Shown here: in pieces, positions 35,759-44,318 of the stretch | Numbering within the stretch: the first letter of the stretch is position 1 | Layout: each line of letters begins with the position of its first letter | NCBI RefSeq assembly: GCF_001879715.1 | Contig: NZ_MNBW01000008.1 | Location: forward strand, 1 to 64,000 | DNA length: 64,000 bases | Origin: Nioella nitratireducens | Lineage (GTDB): Bacteria > Pseudomonadota > Alphaproteobacteria > Rhodobacterales > Rhodobacteraceae | Reading direction: 5' to 3' | Notes under the pieces: generated by a model | Told to the model about the DNA's origin: nothing | Seen by the model: only the letters and a program-made list of their open reading frames with translations | The model's database searches: none | Position numbers and translations under genes: made by a program

Positions 35759-38144
35759 TGGAAAACACCTTCAGCAAATGCGCGGGCGGCATCCGCAAAA
35801 GCCCGAGCGCGGGATAGGCCGCCGCCAGCGCCGAAGACAGAACGGCCAGCCCCAGCAACCGCACCCAATCCAGAGGAAACAGCATCATCGGCAACCGCCA
35901 GCCAAAGGCCACCACGTTCACCACCGCCAGCAGCACCCACGCCAGCGCCAGCCCCACGGGCAAGGCCACCGCCCAGGTGATCAACACCAACCCAAGGCTG
36001 CGCCCCAGTTCGATCCACGCCAACCGCGCCCGTGTCTGCCCAAGCGCCCAAAGCGGTGCGACCTGCGGCAGGCGCATGGTTGCCAAGGTCATCAGGCTCG
36101 CCAGCAGTGCAAACCCGGCGACGGCCAAGGTCAGCACGTTCAGCGCGCCGGTGACGCGAAAGGTTTGGTCGAACACATCAATCGACGCCTGTTTGACCCG
36201 CTCTTGGTCCACAACGGCCCCATCCGGCAGGTCGAAGCGGTCCTGCAAGGTCGCGATCACCGCGCCACGCCGCTCCGGGTCGATCCGTATCGCGGTGCGC
36301 TGCTCTTGCACGTCATCGAACCGATCCCGCAAAAGGGACAGGGCGATCATCGCCTGTCCGGTGGGGTTCCCGTAGTCCGAGTAGACACCGCCAACCGGCA
36401 GGGTCAGACCATTCGTCAAGCGCACGGGATCACCCGGCGACAGCCCCTCGCGCAAGGAAAGCTGTTCGTTGATCAGGGCAACCTGTCCGGCTGCCAATGC
36501 ATCCCAAACATGCGGAACAGAGACTATCATGGGCCAATACTCTCGATAGGTGGCATGATCCGCCACCCCGTAAACACGGCCCGGTGCGCCAGCAATCCGC
36601 GACTCGGCGTAGGCGATTGGCAAGGTCGCATCGACCATCGGGGCCAGCATGGCCCGGATCTCCTCGGCCTGCCCGTTGCTGGCGGCGGTGACGTAAAGCT
36701 CTGACACCAGCCGCTGGTTGAGCCAACCGAGGAACGTCTGCCGGAACGATCCCACCATCGTGGACACCCCGACATTGGCCGACAGGGCCAGCAGCAGCGC
36801 CATAAGCGCCAGCGACAGACCGGGCAATTGTTGGCGCGTATCGGCCAAAATCCACTCTGGCAACGCGCCCCGCACCATCCGCGACAGCCCCGCAAGGATC
36901 AAGGACACCACAGGCGGCAACATCAGCGCCGCGCCAAGCAACAGCGCCCCAAGGCAGAGAAACCCAGCGATCAGGCTGCCCCCGGTGGCCCCTGCGACAC
37001 CGCTTGTTCCGAACAAGGCAAGCGCTCCGGCGACCTGCCAACGCCGCCCCTTGGCGGATGCCATGGCCCAGGCCCGAGGCTGCGCGGGTGCGAGCAGGGG
37101 CATTCGCGCCACTTTCCACACGGCCTGCGCCGCTGACAGCCATGCCCCCAACATCGCGATCAGCAGGCCGACCCCGGCCCAAAGTGGCCGGAACGCCAGT
37201 GACCCGCCAATATCCGCACCGTATAGGCTGCGCAGCGTGCCCGCCACGTCGGGCAGCAGCGCCGCCGCCACGAAATATCCCAGAAAAACGCCCACCGAAC
37301 CGGCGATCAGGGCGATACCCGTAACCTCGACCATCAGGGCCCCGACCAGGCGGCCAAGCGGCAGGCCAAGGGCGCGTAGGGTGCGAAAGACCGGGCGGCG
37401 CTGCTCAAAGGCCAGCCCGATGGTGGAATGCACGATGAACAGCCCCACGGCAAAGGACAGGAAGCCGAAAGCCGTCAGGTTTAGGTGAAAGCTCTGCGTC
37501 AGACGCGAGAGGTCGCGGTCCTCACTTGGTTGCTGTCGGGTCAGGGACGTGACCTCGGCCAGCGCGGGCAGGCCGGCGGGTTGATCGGGCAGGATCGTCA
37601 GGAAGGAAGGGTCTTGCTGATCCAAAAGCCGCGCGGCCACCGACAGATCGGTGAGGATGAGGCCCGGCGCGATCCCCTCAACCGGCACGAAATTCGGCAT
37701 TTCCCGTTGGTCAGAGACGATATTCACCCCCGGCGTGACGAAGGCCTGCCCCGGCCCTGTCAGGAACGCGGTCGGATCGACAAGGCTCTCGCCGGCGGCC
37801 TGTGGCAGGATACCCTGCGGCGCCGTCAGCGGGTCGATCCCCAGCAAGCGCCACCGCTCTGCTCCGATCTGCACATGCCCGCCGATCACCGGGGACACCA
37901 GCCACCCAGCCCGGCGCAGCGCGATATAATCCGCCATCGGCACGGGCTGGCCATCTGGCGTCACCAACCGGTCATAGCTTTGGGCCGTCACGCTGGCCGC
38001 GGCGCGGGCGTAGCTTTGGCGGGCTTCCTCGTTGATCGCTTGCACGCCCGACCAAAGGGCCGTGGCCAGCGCGAGGCCCAGCATCAGTGTGACCAGTTGG
38101 CCGGGGTGGCGCCGCCAATGGGACAAGAGCGTGAGCAGCGCCAT
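35748..38144 (-). CDS. FtsX-like ABC transporter permease, duplicated type
   Basis: 798 residues. An N-terminal membrane helix (VTLMLGLALATALWSGV) is followed by a large extracytoplasmic region, and FtsX-type membrane blocks of three helices occur near 235-335 and at the C-terminus (about 690-790). The size and two blocks suggest a fusion of the two permeases seen separately as AttF and AttG. The partner ATPase gene ends exactly where this begins (TGA then ATG). The system probably exports or extracts a lipid or lipoprotein towards the AttH-like protein. Confidence 0.9.
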   Translation of the reverse strand: MALLTLLSHWRRHPGQLVTLMLGLALATALWSGVQAINEEARQSYARAAASVTAQSYDRLVTPDGQPVPMADYIALRRAGWLVSPVIGGHVQIGAERWRLLGIDPLTAPQGILPQAAGESLVDPTAFLTGPGQAFVTPGVNIVSDQREMPNFVPVEGIAPGLILTDLSVAARLLDQQDPSFLTILPDQPAGLPALAEVTSLTRQQPSEDRDLSRLTQSFHLNLTAFGFLSFAVGLFIVHSTIGLAFEQRRPVFRTLRALGLPLGRLVGALMVEVTGIALIAGSVGVFLGYFVAAALLPDVAGTLRSLYGADIGGSLAFRPLWAGVGLLIAMLGAWLSAAQAVWKVARMPLLAPAQPRAWAMASAKGRRWQVAGALALFGTSGVAGATGGSLIAGFLCLGALLLGAALMLPPVVSLILAGLSRMVRGALPEWILADTRQQLPGLSLALMALLLALSANVGVSTMVGSFRQTFLGWLNQRLVSELYVTAASNGQAEEIRAMLAPMVDATLPIAYAESRIAGAPGRVYGVADHATYREYWPMIVSVPHVWDALAAGQVALINEQLSLREGLSPGDPVRLTNGLTLPVGGVYSDYGNPTGQAMIALSLLRDRFDDVQEQRTAIRIDPERRGAVIATLQDRFDLPDGAVVDQERVKQASIDVFDQTFRVTGALNVLTLAVAGFALLASLMTLATMRLPQVAPLWALGQTRARLAWIELGRSLGLVLITWAVALPVGLALAWVLLAVVNVVAFGWRLPMMLFPLDWVRLLGLAVLSSALAAAYPALGLLRMPPAHLLKVFSNER

Positions 38145-38804
38145 TCAGGCAGCCTCCAACCGGCCACGGCTGAGATGCACGCGCCGGGAAAACCGCGCGG
38201 CGAGGCGGTTGGAGTGGGTTGCCATGATCAGGGCCGCGCCGGACTCGGCCACCAGATCGAGCATCAGGGACATGACCGCATCACCGGTATCCTCGTCGAG
38301 GTTTCCGGTCGGCTCATCGGCCAGCACCACCTTGGGATGGTTGGCCAACGTCCGTCCGATGGCGACACGTTGCTGTTGCCCGCCGGAAAGCTGCTCGGGA
38401 TAGCGCTGTTGCATCCCCGACAGGCCGAGCCGGTCGATCAGCCGTTGCGTCAGGGCGGCGTCAAAACGCCCGGCCAGCCGCGCCTGAAGGGCGATGTTCT
38501 GCGCCACGGTCAGCGACGGGACGAGGTTGAATTGCTGAAAGACGAGCCCGACCGTATCGCGCCGCACGGTGGCACGGGCGGTGTCGCCCAGGGCGGTGAT
38601 CTCTTGCCCGTCGAGGGTGATCGACCCCTTATCCGGCAGGTCCAGACCTCCAATCAGGTGTAACAGCGTGCTTTTCCCAGATCCGCTTTCGCCGGTCAGC
38701 GCCACGGTCTCTTTGCTGCCGACGGACAACGACACGTCGCTGAGAACCGCCACCGGGCCCTCGCCCGAGCGGTAGGTCTTGCTCACAGTTTCAACGCGCA
38801 CCAT
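38145..38804 (-). CDS. ABC transporter ATP-binding protein, LolD/AttE-like
   Basis: 219 residues, the first gene of the export operon. The Walker A motif is GESGSGKST at 38-46, the signature is LSGGQQQR at about 139-146, and Walker B ends VLADEPTGNLD. The domain is of the MacB/LolD type that pairs with FtsX-like permeases. The start codon at 38804 is divergent from a cobalamin riboswitch, 88 bases from its first paired base. The stop touches the permease start. Confidence 0.93.
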   Translation of the reverse strand: MVRVETVSKTYRSGEGPVAVLSDVSLSVGSKETVALTGESGSGKSTLLHLIGGLDLPDKGSITLDGQEITALGDTARATVRRDTVGLVFQQFNLVPSLTVAQNIALQARLAGRFDAALTQRLIDRLGLSGMQQRYPEQLSGGQQQRVAIGRTLANHPKVVLADEPTGNLDEDTGDAVMSLMLDLVAESGAALIMATHSNRLAARFSRRVHLSRGRLEAA

Positions 38805-38892
38805 TGGCCTACCATCCTTTTCCCTGATCTTGGCCGCCGGGCGGCAGTTTCAAGTTGACCAAGCCGAGTGAGAGGCGCAAGGATTCCCCCAC

Positions 38893-39079
38893 GATGGTTT
38901 TCCAAAGGGTCAAAGCCCTACGGAAATGAAAAGGGAATGCGGTGCGGGGTCTGCCCCCAAATCCGCAACTGCCCCCGCAACTGTAAGCGGAGAGCGCCCC
39001 CACCAATTGCCACTGGCCCCGGGACGGGCCGGGAAGGCACGGGGACCGCATCGACCCGCAAGTCAGGAGACCTGCCATC
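38893..39079 (+). promoter_or_regulatory. Cobalamin riboswitch
   Basis: The conserved elements appear in order: GGGAATGCGGTG (38933-38944), CCGCAACTGCCCCCGCAACTG (38964 on), the B12-box core GCCACTG (39009-39015), GGGAAGGC (39031 on) and AGTCAGGAGACCTGCC (39061-39076). GATGG (38893-38897) pairs with CCATC (39075-39079) to close helix P1. It precedes the DUF1636 gene. Adenosylcobalamin binding normally lowers expression of the downstream gene. An expression platform is visible at 39111-39157. Confidence 0.95.
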
Positions 39080-39110
39080 AGACTGCAAACCCGAGGGCGG
39101 GGTGTCCTTC

Positions 39111-39157
39111 GAGGGGGGTTTCGCACCCTCCCGATCCGTCCATCAAAGCGCGGAGGG
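39111..39157 (+). promoter_or_regulatory. Candidate expression platform masking the ribosome site
   Basis: CCCTCC (39126-39131) can pair with GGAGGG (39152-39157), which is the ribosome site of the DUF1636 gene, 5 bases from its ATG. An upstream GAGGG (39111-39115) can pair with the same CCCTC and free the site. This points to translational rather than terminator-type control. Confidence 0.5.
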
Positions 39158-39161
39158 CGCG

Positions 39162-39542
39162 ATGATTCTGACTGAACAGGATATGTCCTATAGCTGCACG
39201 ACCTGCCCCAAGACAGGGCGCCCCTGTCTGGCCGGGCTGAAACTGGCCAAGCAACTGGCCGGGGCGATCCGGGCCAGCGGCGCGATAGTGGATGAGACTT
39301 TCGAGATGACCGGCCACGGCGCGTTGGAGGGCTGCGATGGCGGCGCGTGTGATGTGGTTTATCGTCTCTGTAAAATGGAAATCAGTGTCTTTTGCGGTGT
39401 CGATCAGGGGGCAGACCCGGATCAGTTGCAGGCGTTTGCCAACGCATTTCTGGGCGGCGGGCCGATCCCATCCAGCCCCATCCCCCGCGCCATGATCGTG
39501 GCCGAACGCCGCACGGCAGAGACGGCCCACGCACACGCCTGA
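39162..39542 (+). CDS. DUF1636 cysteine-rich predicted metal-binding protein
   Basis: 126 residues with seven cysteines (12, 15, 22, 58, 63, 70, 78). SCTTCPKTGRPC at 11-22 and CDGGACDVVYRLC at 58-70 are the DUF1636 (COG5469) pattern, predicted to bind metal. A cobalamin riboswitch sits directly upstream, so the protein belongs to the B12 regulon and may handle cobalt or a precursor. The ATG at 39162 has GGAGGG 5 bases before it; an open frame extends to 38868 only through the riboswitch and is not a real start. No other cobalamin genes are nearby. Confidence 0.92.
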   Translation: MILTEQDMSYSCTTCPKTGRPCLAGLKLAKQLAGAIRASGAIVDETFEMTGHGALEGCDGGACDVVYRLCKMEISVFCGVDQGADPDQLQAFANAFLGGGPIPSSPIPRAMIVAERRTAETAHAHA

Positions 39543-39605
39543 ACACGGCACTGGACAGCGCGGGCCAAGCTGGCACTCTTTGCGGATCAGCGAAAAGGAG
39601 GGCCC

Positions 39606-40304
39606 ATGCCAAACGGACGCATCGATTCAGTCGAACGGGCGATGTCCATCCTGTCGGCCTTTTCAAGCCAACGCCGCCGCATGACGCTGGCGGAACTGGC
39701 CGAGGAAACCGGCCTGCACAAAAGCACCGTCTCGCGGCAGGCGCGGTCTATGTTGCTGTACGGGTTTTTGACGCGGGATGCAGACGGGCGGTTCGGAATC
39801 GGGGCGTCGGTCTGGCGCTTGGGGCTGATCTTTCGGCAGGATTACCAGAACGGCGCCATCATTCGCCCCGCCTTGCGCGATCTGGTCGCAAAAACCGGGG
39901 AAACCGCATCCTTTTACGTCCAGGCGGGTGACGACAGGGTATGCCTCTACCGGGAAAATTCACCCAACCTGATCCGCTATCACCTGGAAGAAGGGATGCG
40001 GCTGCCGATGGATCGGGGGTCGGTTGCGATGGTGCTGCGCCGGGCCGCTGGCGAAGAGGTGCCGAAGGGGATCACCTTCACCCCGGCCGGGTCCGTGACG
40101 CTTGAAGGCGGACGCAACCCCAACATCGCCTCGGTGGCGACGCCGGTCCATGACGGCGATGGCCGGTTGCTGGGCGCCTTGGCGGTGTCGGGGCTGACCA
40201 CGCGGTTTACGGCGGACCGTCGGACCGCCGCCCTCGACCTGTTGGAAAGTCACGCGGCCGCGTTGCGGCTACGGTCTGGCGATCTGGGTGAAAACAGTCT
40301 CTAA
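39606..40304 (+). CDS. IclR-family transcriptional regulator
   Basis: 232 residues. The N-terminal helix-turn-helix (ERAMSILSAFSSQRRRMTLAELAEETGLHKSTVSRQARSMLLYGFL) is the IclR winged helix, and the C-terminal GAF-like effector domain includes NIASVATPVHDGDGRLLGALAVSG. Effector and targets are unknown. An AAAGGAGGG site lies before the ATG at 39606. It follows the DUF1636 gene by 63 bases and may be expressed with it. A perfect dyad spans its stop codon. Confidence 0.92.
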   Translation: MPNGRIDSVERAMSILSAFSSQRRRMTLAELAEETGLHKSTVSRQARSMLLYGFLTRDADGRFGIGASVWRLGLIFRQDYQNGAIIRPALRDLVAKTGETASFYVQAGDDRVCLYRENSPNLIRYHLEEGMRLPMDRGSVAMVLRRAAGEEVPKGITFTPAGSVTLEGGRNPNIASVATPVHDGDGRLLGALAVSGLTTRFTADRRTAALDLLESHAAALRLRSGDLGENSL

Positions 40305-40321
40305 AATGGGGTTTAGAGACT
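40296..40321. repeat. Perfect 10-base inverted repeat over two convergent stop codons
   Basis: AGTCTCTAAA (40296-40305) and TTTAGAGACT (40312-40321) with a 6-base spacer. It contains the stop of the IclR gene and the stop of zapE. On the minus strand it runs into TGTTTTC, so it may be the zapE terminator. Confidence 0.6.
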
Positions 40322-41405
40322 ATTCCGCACCCCAATCAGCGCTCTGCATTTCTCTAAGCCGAGAGGCCGTGCGTTCAAATTCGAAACTGCCCGATCCTTC
40401 GAGGTAGAGCCTTTCCGGCTCATCCTCGGCCGAGAGGATGACCCGCGTGCGCGCTTCATACAGTGCATCCACGAGGGTCACAAACCGCTTGGCCTCGTTA
40501 AATTTTCCACTGTCCAGACGCGGCACGTTTTCCAGCACCAGGAGCTTTACCGCCCCCGCCAGTGCAAGGTAGTCGGCTGGGCCAAGGGGACGCCCGCAAA
40601 GATCCCAGAAATCCACCCGCGCCATGCCCGCCCAATAGCTGGGCAGATGCACCTCGCGGCCCTTGACCTCCAGCACCAGTTCCTCGCTCTTGCCGCCGGT
40701 CAGGTCGCGCCAGATTTCGTCTATGGCCTTGCGCGCGGCAGCATCGGCGGGGGCGAAATACGTCCGCTCTCCGGCCAGACGGTCTTGGCGGTAGTCCGTC
40801 AGGCTGGCGATTTCGTGCACTTCCAGCGTGTCGTTCAGCAGGTCGATGAAGGGCAGGAAAAGCTGCCGGTTCAGCCCATCCTTGTAAAGGTCGGCAGGCG
40901 GGCGGTTGGACGTTGTCACCACGACGACCCCGGCCTCGAACAACAGGTCGAACAGGCGGCCCACGATCATCGCGTCGGTGATATCGGTGATCTGCATCTC
41001 GTCAAAGCAAAGCAGGCTGACATCCTTGATCACCGCCTCGGCGACCGGTTTCAGCGCATCCTCGACACCCGTTTTGCGGGCCTCGTGCAGGGCCGTCTGG
41101 ATTTCCTGCATGAAGCCGTGAAAGTGCACGCGGCGTTTGCGGGTGATCCCGGTATGTTGAAAGAACAGGTCCATCAGCATGGATTTGCCGCGCCCGACCC
41201 CGCCCCACAGATACAGACCACGCATACCGTCCGGCATCGTCGGTTTGAAGAACCGGCCAAGGAAACCCGTCGGTTTGGCGGGCCTCTCTTCCAGTTTCTC
41301 GCGCAGCTCTTCGAGCACCAGAAGAACTTCTCGCTGGCCGGGATCAGGACGCAACAGACCCTCGGCCACGCGGGTATCGTAGATGGCTTGCAAATGCTGT
41401 GACAT
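40320..41405 (-). CDS. zapE: Cell division protein ZapE (AFG1-like ATPase)
   Basis: 361 residues. Walker A GGVGRGKS at 68-75, Walker B LLCFDEMQITD near 128, and the family's FHGFMQEIQ and TSNRPPADLYKDGLNR segments. ZapE associates with the Z ring, and AFG1 homologues remove proteins from membranes. I start at ATG 41405, where family similarity begins (MSQHLQAIYDTRV); an open frame continues to 41771 without it. It lies between an IclR regulator and an MFS carrier. Confidence 0.93.
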   Translation of the reverse strand: MSQHLQAIYDTRVAEGLLRPDPGQREVLLVLEELREKLEERPAKPTGFLGRFFKPTMPDGMRGLYLWGGVGRGKSMLMDLFFQHTGITRKRRVHFHGFMQEIQTALHEARKTGVEDALKPVAEAVIKDVSLLCFDEMQITDITDAMIVGRLFDLLFEAGVVVVTTSNRPPADLYKDGLNRQLFLPFIDLLNDTLEVHEIASLTDYRQDRLAGERTYFAPADAAARKAIDEIWRDLTGGKSEELVLEVKGREVHLPSYWAGMARVDFWDLCGRPLGPADYLALAGAVKLLVLENVPRLDSGKFNEAKRFVTLVDALYEARTRVILSAEDEPERLYLEGSGSFEFERTASRLREMQSADWGAE

Positions 41406-41532
41406 GCCCCGACCTAGCCCGAAGCCCCCGCGCGGTGCCATAGGAAATTGATGACTGCCATCACGCTTTGGCATTTGACAGGACAGAAACCCTGACCGAT
41501 TGTCACCGCACGCGACAACAGGACCGACGCCG

Positions 41533-42777
41533 ATGCCCGACCGCAGCCCCGTTTTCACGCCCGTCCTGATCGGCGGGTGCCTGATCATCTTGCTGAGCTT
41601 TGCCATCCGGGCGAGTTTCGGCGTGTTCCAGATCCCGATTGCCGAAGAATTCGGCTGGCCGCGGGCAGAGTTCAGCCTTGCGATTGCCATCCAGAACCTT
41701 GCCTGGGGCATCGGCCAGCCGATCTTTGGCGCGATTGCCGAGAAATTCGGGGATCGCAAGGCCATCATCATGGGGGCGGTGCTTTATGCCCTAGGGCTGG
41801 TTCTGTCGGCGGGGGCCACCCTGCCGATCCAGCATCAGGCGCTGGAAATGCTGGTGGGGTTCGGCATCGCGGGCACCGGCTTTGGCGTGATCCTTGCCAT
41901 CGTGGGCCGCGCCAGTTCCGATGAAAACCGGTCGCTGTCGCTTGGCATCGCCACTGCCGCTGGCTCGGCCGGGCAGATCGTGGGTGCGCCGTTTGCCGAA
42001 TACCTGCTGACGCAAATGACATGGCAGAGCGTCTTCCTGATTTTCGCGGTCGTCATCCTCGCCACGCTTCTTGTGCTGCCGATGCTGCGGGCCCCGGAAA
42101 TGGCCAGCAAGGCAGAGATCGAGGAAAGCATGGGTCAGATCCTGCGCAAGGCATTCCGCGACCCATCGTTCACGCTGATCTTTGTCGGGTTCTTTTCCTG
42201 CGGCTATCAATTGGCCTTCATCACCGCGCATTTCCCGGCGCTGGTGACCGAGATGTGCGGGGCCATCGTGCCCGGCTCGATGCTGCACAATATCGGCATT
42301 ACCTCGACCTCGGCGCTTGGGGCCGTGTCCATTGCGCTGATCGGTTTGGCCAATGTGGGGGGGACCGTTCTAGCCGGTTGGCTTGGCACGCGGTTTCCCA
42401 AGAAATACCTGCTGGCGCTGATTTATACGGGCCGGACGATCACCGCCTCGATGTTCATCCTGATGCCGATCACGCCCACGACCGTTATCGTGTTTTCCAT
42501 CGTCATGGGGTCGCTCTGGCTGGCCACCGTGCCGCTGACCAGCGGGCTCTTGGCCTATCTCTACGGCTTGCGCTACATGGGCACGCTTTACGGGATCGTC
42601 TTCTTCAGCCACCAGTTGGGCGGCTTCCTCGGCGTGTTGCTTGGGGGGTGGATGTATGACCTATACGGCAATTACACCGCCGTCTGGTGGATTGGCGTCG
42701 GCGTGGGGGCACTGTCCGCCGTGGTTCACTTGCCGATCACCGAAAGGCCCCTCAATACCCGAGGGGCCCCGGCGTGA
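41533..42777 (+). CDS. MFS transporter, oxalate/formate antiporter-like
   Basis: 414 residues, 12 predicted membrane helices. FGVFQIPIAEEFGWPRAEFSLA near 30-51 is the typical first loop of the OFA-type group, and GQPIFGAIAEKFGDRKAI the cytosolic loop 2-3 motif. Substrate is unknown, probably a monocarboxylate. The ATG at 41533 follows CAGGACCGACGCCG; a GTG at 41500 is also open. Convergent, three bases apart, with the ornithine-cyclodeaminase-like gene. Confidence 0.88.
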   Translation: MPDRSPVFTPVLIGGCLIILLSFAIRASFGVFQIPIAEEFGWPRAEFSLAIAIQNLAWGIGQPIFGAIAEKFGDRKAIIMGAVLYALGLVLSAGATLPIQHQALEMLVGFGIAGTGFGVILAIVGRASSDENRSLSLGIATAAGSAGQIVGAPFAEYLLTQMTWQSVFLIFAVVILATLLVLPMLRAPEMASKAEIEESMGQILRKAFRDPSFTLIFVGFFSCGYQLAFITAHFPALVTEMCGAIVPGSMLHNIGITSTSALGAVSIALIGLANVGGTVLAGWLGTRFPKKYLLALIYTGRTITASMFILMPITPTTVIVFSIVMGSLWLATVPLTSGLLAYLYGLRYMGTLYGIVFFSHQLGGFLGVLLGGWMYDLYGNYTAVWWIGVGVGALSAVVHLPITERPLNTRGAPA

Positions 42778-42780
42778 TCG

Positions 42781-43698
42781 TTACCGGCCCTGCCACGCAG
42801 ACAGGATGTAACGGCTGGTCATCAGATCCAGATGCGCGCCGCCGCCGTTCTTGAAGAAGGTGATTTCCGCGTCGTCCTGGCGGGTCATTTTCCCGGCGGC
42901 GAGGTCATAAAAATCCGACACGATATCGGCCTCGGTGATCACGCCCCGATCAAGTGGGATCTGGATCTCGCCAATATGGCCAATGGTGGTGGCGCGGCTG
43001 TCGACATGGACCGAGGCACGGCGCAACACCTCGTCATCGACTTCGCGCATGTCGGGGCGGTAGGCACCGATCACGTCAATATGCTGACCGGGACGTAACC
43101 ATTCGCCCTTGAGCAGCGGTTCCGTGGACATGGTGGCAGAGGTGACGATATCGGCCTGCCCCACGGCCTCGGCCAGATCGGGCGCGGCGCTGGTGTTGGG
43201 GTAGTCTGCTGCAAACGCCTCGGCCTTCGCCACGGTCCGGTTCCACACAAGGAACCGCGCGTCGGGGAAGAGCGCGCCATAGGCCTGCCGCAGCGAATGG
43301 CCCACGGTGCCCGCGCCGACGATCAGGATCACGTCGCTGTCCTTGCGCGCCAGTTGCGCGGCGCCGAGCAGGCTGTCCCCTGCCGTCTTCCACTTCGTCA
43401 CGAGATGGAAATCCACAAGCGCGGCGAGCGAGCCGTCTCCATCGTCATAAAGGTTCACCGCCCCCTGGATCATCGCGACGCCCTTGTCAGGGTTGCCGGG
43501 AAAGACATTGGCGGTTTTCACCAGCGATCCCATCCCGTCGATCCAGGCCGCGCGCGACAGCAACGTGTCCTTGCCGCGATACAGGAATGTATCGCCGATC
43601 TCGGCCTTGGGCAGGCGGTGACCGGCGCGGAAGGACTCGATCAGGTCGAGCCAGTTCAGTTGTGCTTCGGCCTCCTTGCCGATGATCTCGAACGTCAT
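42781..43698 (-). CDS. Ornithine cyclodeaminase/mu-crystallin family protein
   Basis: 305 residues. The NAD(P) fold has VGAGTVGHSLRQAY (127-140). KTANVFPGNPDKG, DFHLVTKWKTA and DVIGAYRPDMREVD follow the family pattern. Members can be ornithine cyclodeaminase, alanine dehydrogenase or ketimine reductase; I cannot tell which. It is the last gene of a unit with the HAD hydrolase and fghA, with a 4-base overlap to the HAD gene. Confidence 0.88.
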   Translation of the reverse strand: MTFEIIGKEAEAQLNWLDLIESFRAGHRLPKAEIGDTFLYRGKDTLLSRAAWIDGMGSLVKTANVFPGNPDKGVAMIQGAVNLYDDGDGSLAALVDFHLVTKWKTAGDSLLGAAQLARKDSDVILIVGAGTVGHSLRQAYGALFPDARFLVWNRTVAKAEAFAADYPNTSAAPDLAEAVGQADIVTSATMSTEPLLKGEWLRPGQHIDVIGAYRPDMREVDDEVLRRASVHVDSRATTIGHIGEIQIPLDRGVITEADIVSDFYDLAAGKMTRQDDAEITFFKNGGGAHLDLMTSRYILSAWQGR

Positions 43699-44318
43699 GG
43701 GGTGGACTCCTCTTGTGTCAGCAGGCCGTGGGCAACAAGTTGATCCGCCAACCCTTGCGGACCCTCGAACAGATGTCCATGCCAGCCGCGATCCAGCGCG
43801 GTGGCGATGTTTTCGGGCCGATCGTCGGTGAAGAACAGCGCCTGCGGGGACAGGCCCGATTCAGTCTCTAACACGGCATAAAACGCAGGGTCCGGCTTGG
43901 CCAGGCGACGTTGGCCCGAAATGAATTCGCGGTCAAACTCGGTCAGGAAATCATACTCTCCTTGCGCGATTTCGTAGGTTTCGACACCGAAATTGGACAG
44001 GGCGAAGATTGGAATACCCTTGGCACGCAGGGCGCGCAGCAGGTGCACGCTGTGCGGAATCGCGGGGCGGGCCATCTCTATCCAGCGATCATGCCAGAGG
44101 CGAATTTCGTCTCTAAACCGGGGGTTTTCGTCTGCAAACGGGTAAATGACCTCTTGGAAGCCGTCCCCCATATCCAGCCGCGCGTTCATTGCGTCGAGGT
44201 CGACAGAGGCGAACAACTCTCGCCGCCGGTCCTCTCCGATCTCGCGGTCGTAAAACGCGACCGGATCCCAGTTGATCAGAACCCGGCCAATGTCGAAAAC
44301 AACTGCCTCGATGGTCAT
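43695..44318 (-). CDS. HAD-family hydrolase, YihX-like
   Basis: 207 residues. The first HAD motif is FDIGRVLINWD with Asp9 as expected nucleophile and Gly11 at +2, as in YihX-like sugar phosphatases, which also have a glycine there. Motif II is FALSNFG and motif III KPDPAFY, with FFTDDRPENIATA as motif IV. Substrate unknown. Overlaps of 4 bases on both sides place it between fghA and the cyclodeaminase-like gene in one transcript. Confidence 0.88.
   Translation of the reverse strand: MTIEAVVFDIGRVLINWDPVAFYDREIGEDRRRELFASVDLDAMNARLDMGDGFQEVIYPFADENPRFRDEIRLWHDRWIEMARPAIPHSVHLLRALRAKGIPIFALSNFGVETYEIAQGEYDFLTEFDREFISGQRRLAKPDPAFYAVLETESGLSPQALFFTDDRPENIATALDRGWHGHLFEGPQGLADQLVAHGLLTQEESTP

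Noticed and set aside
38868-39161. Upstream extension of the DUF1636 frame
   Set aside because: It runs through the cobalamin riboswitch, whose structure explains the sequence better.
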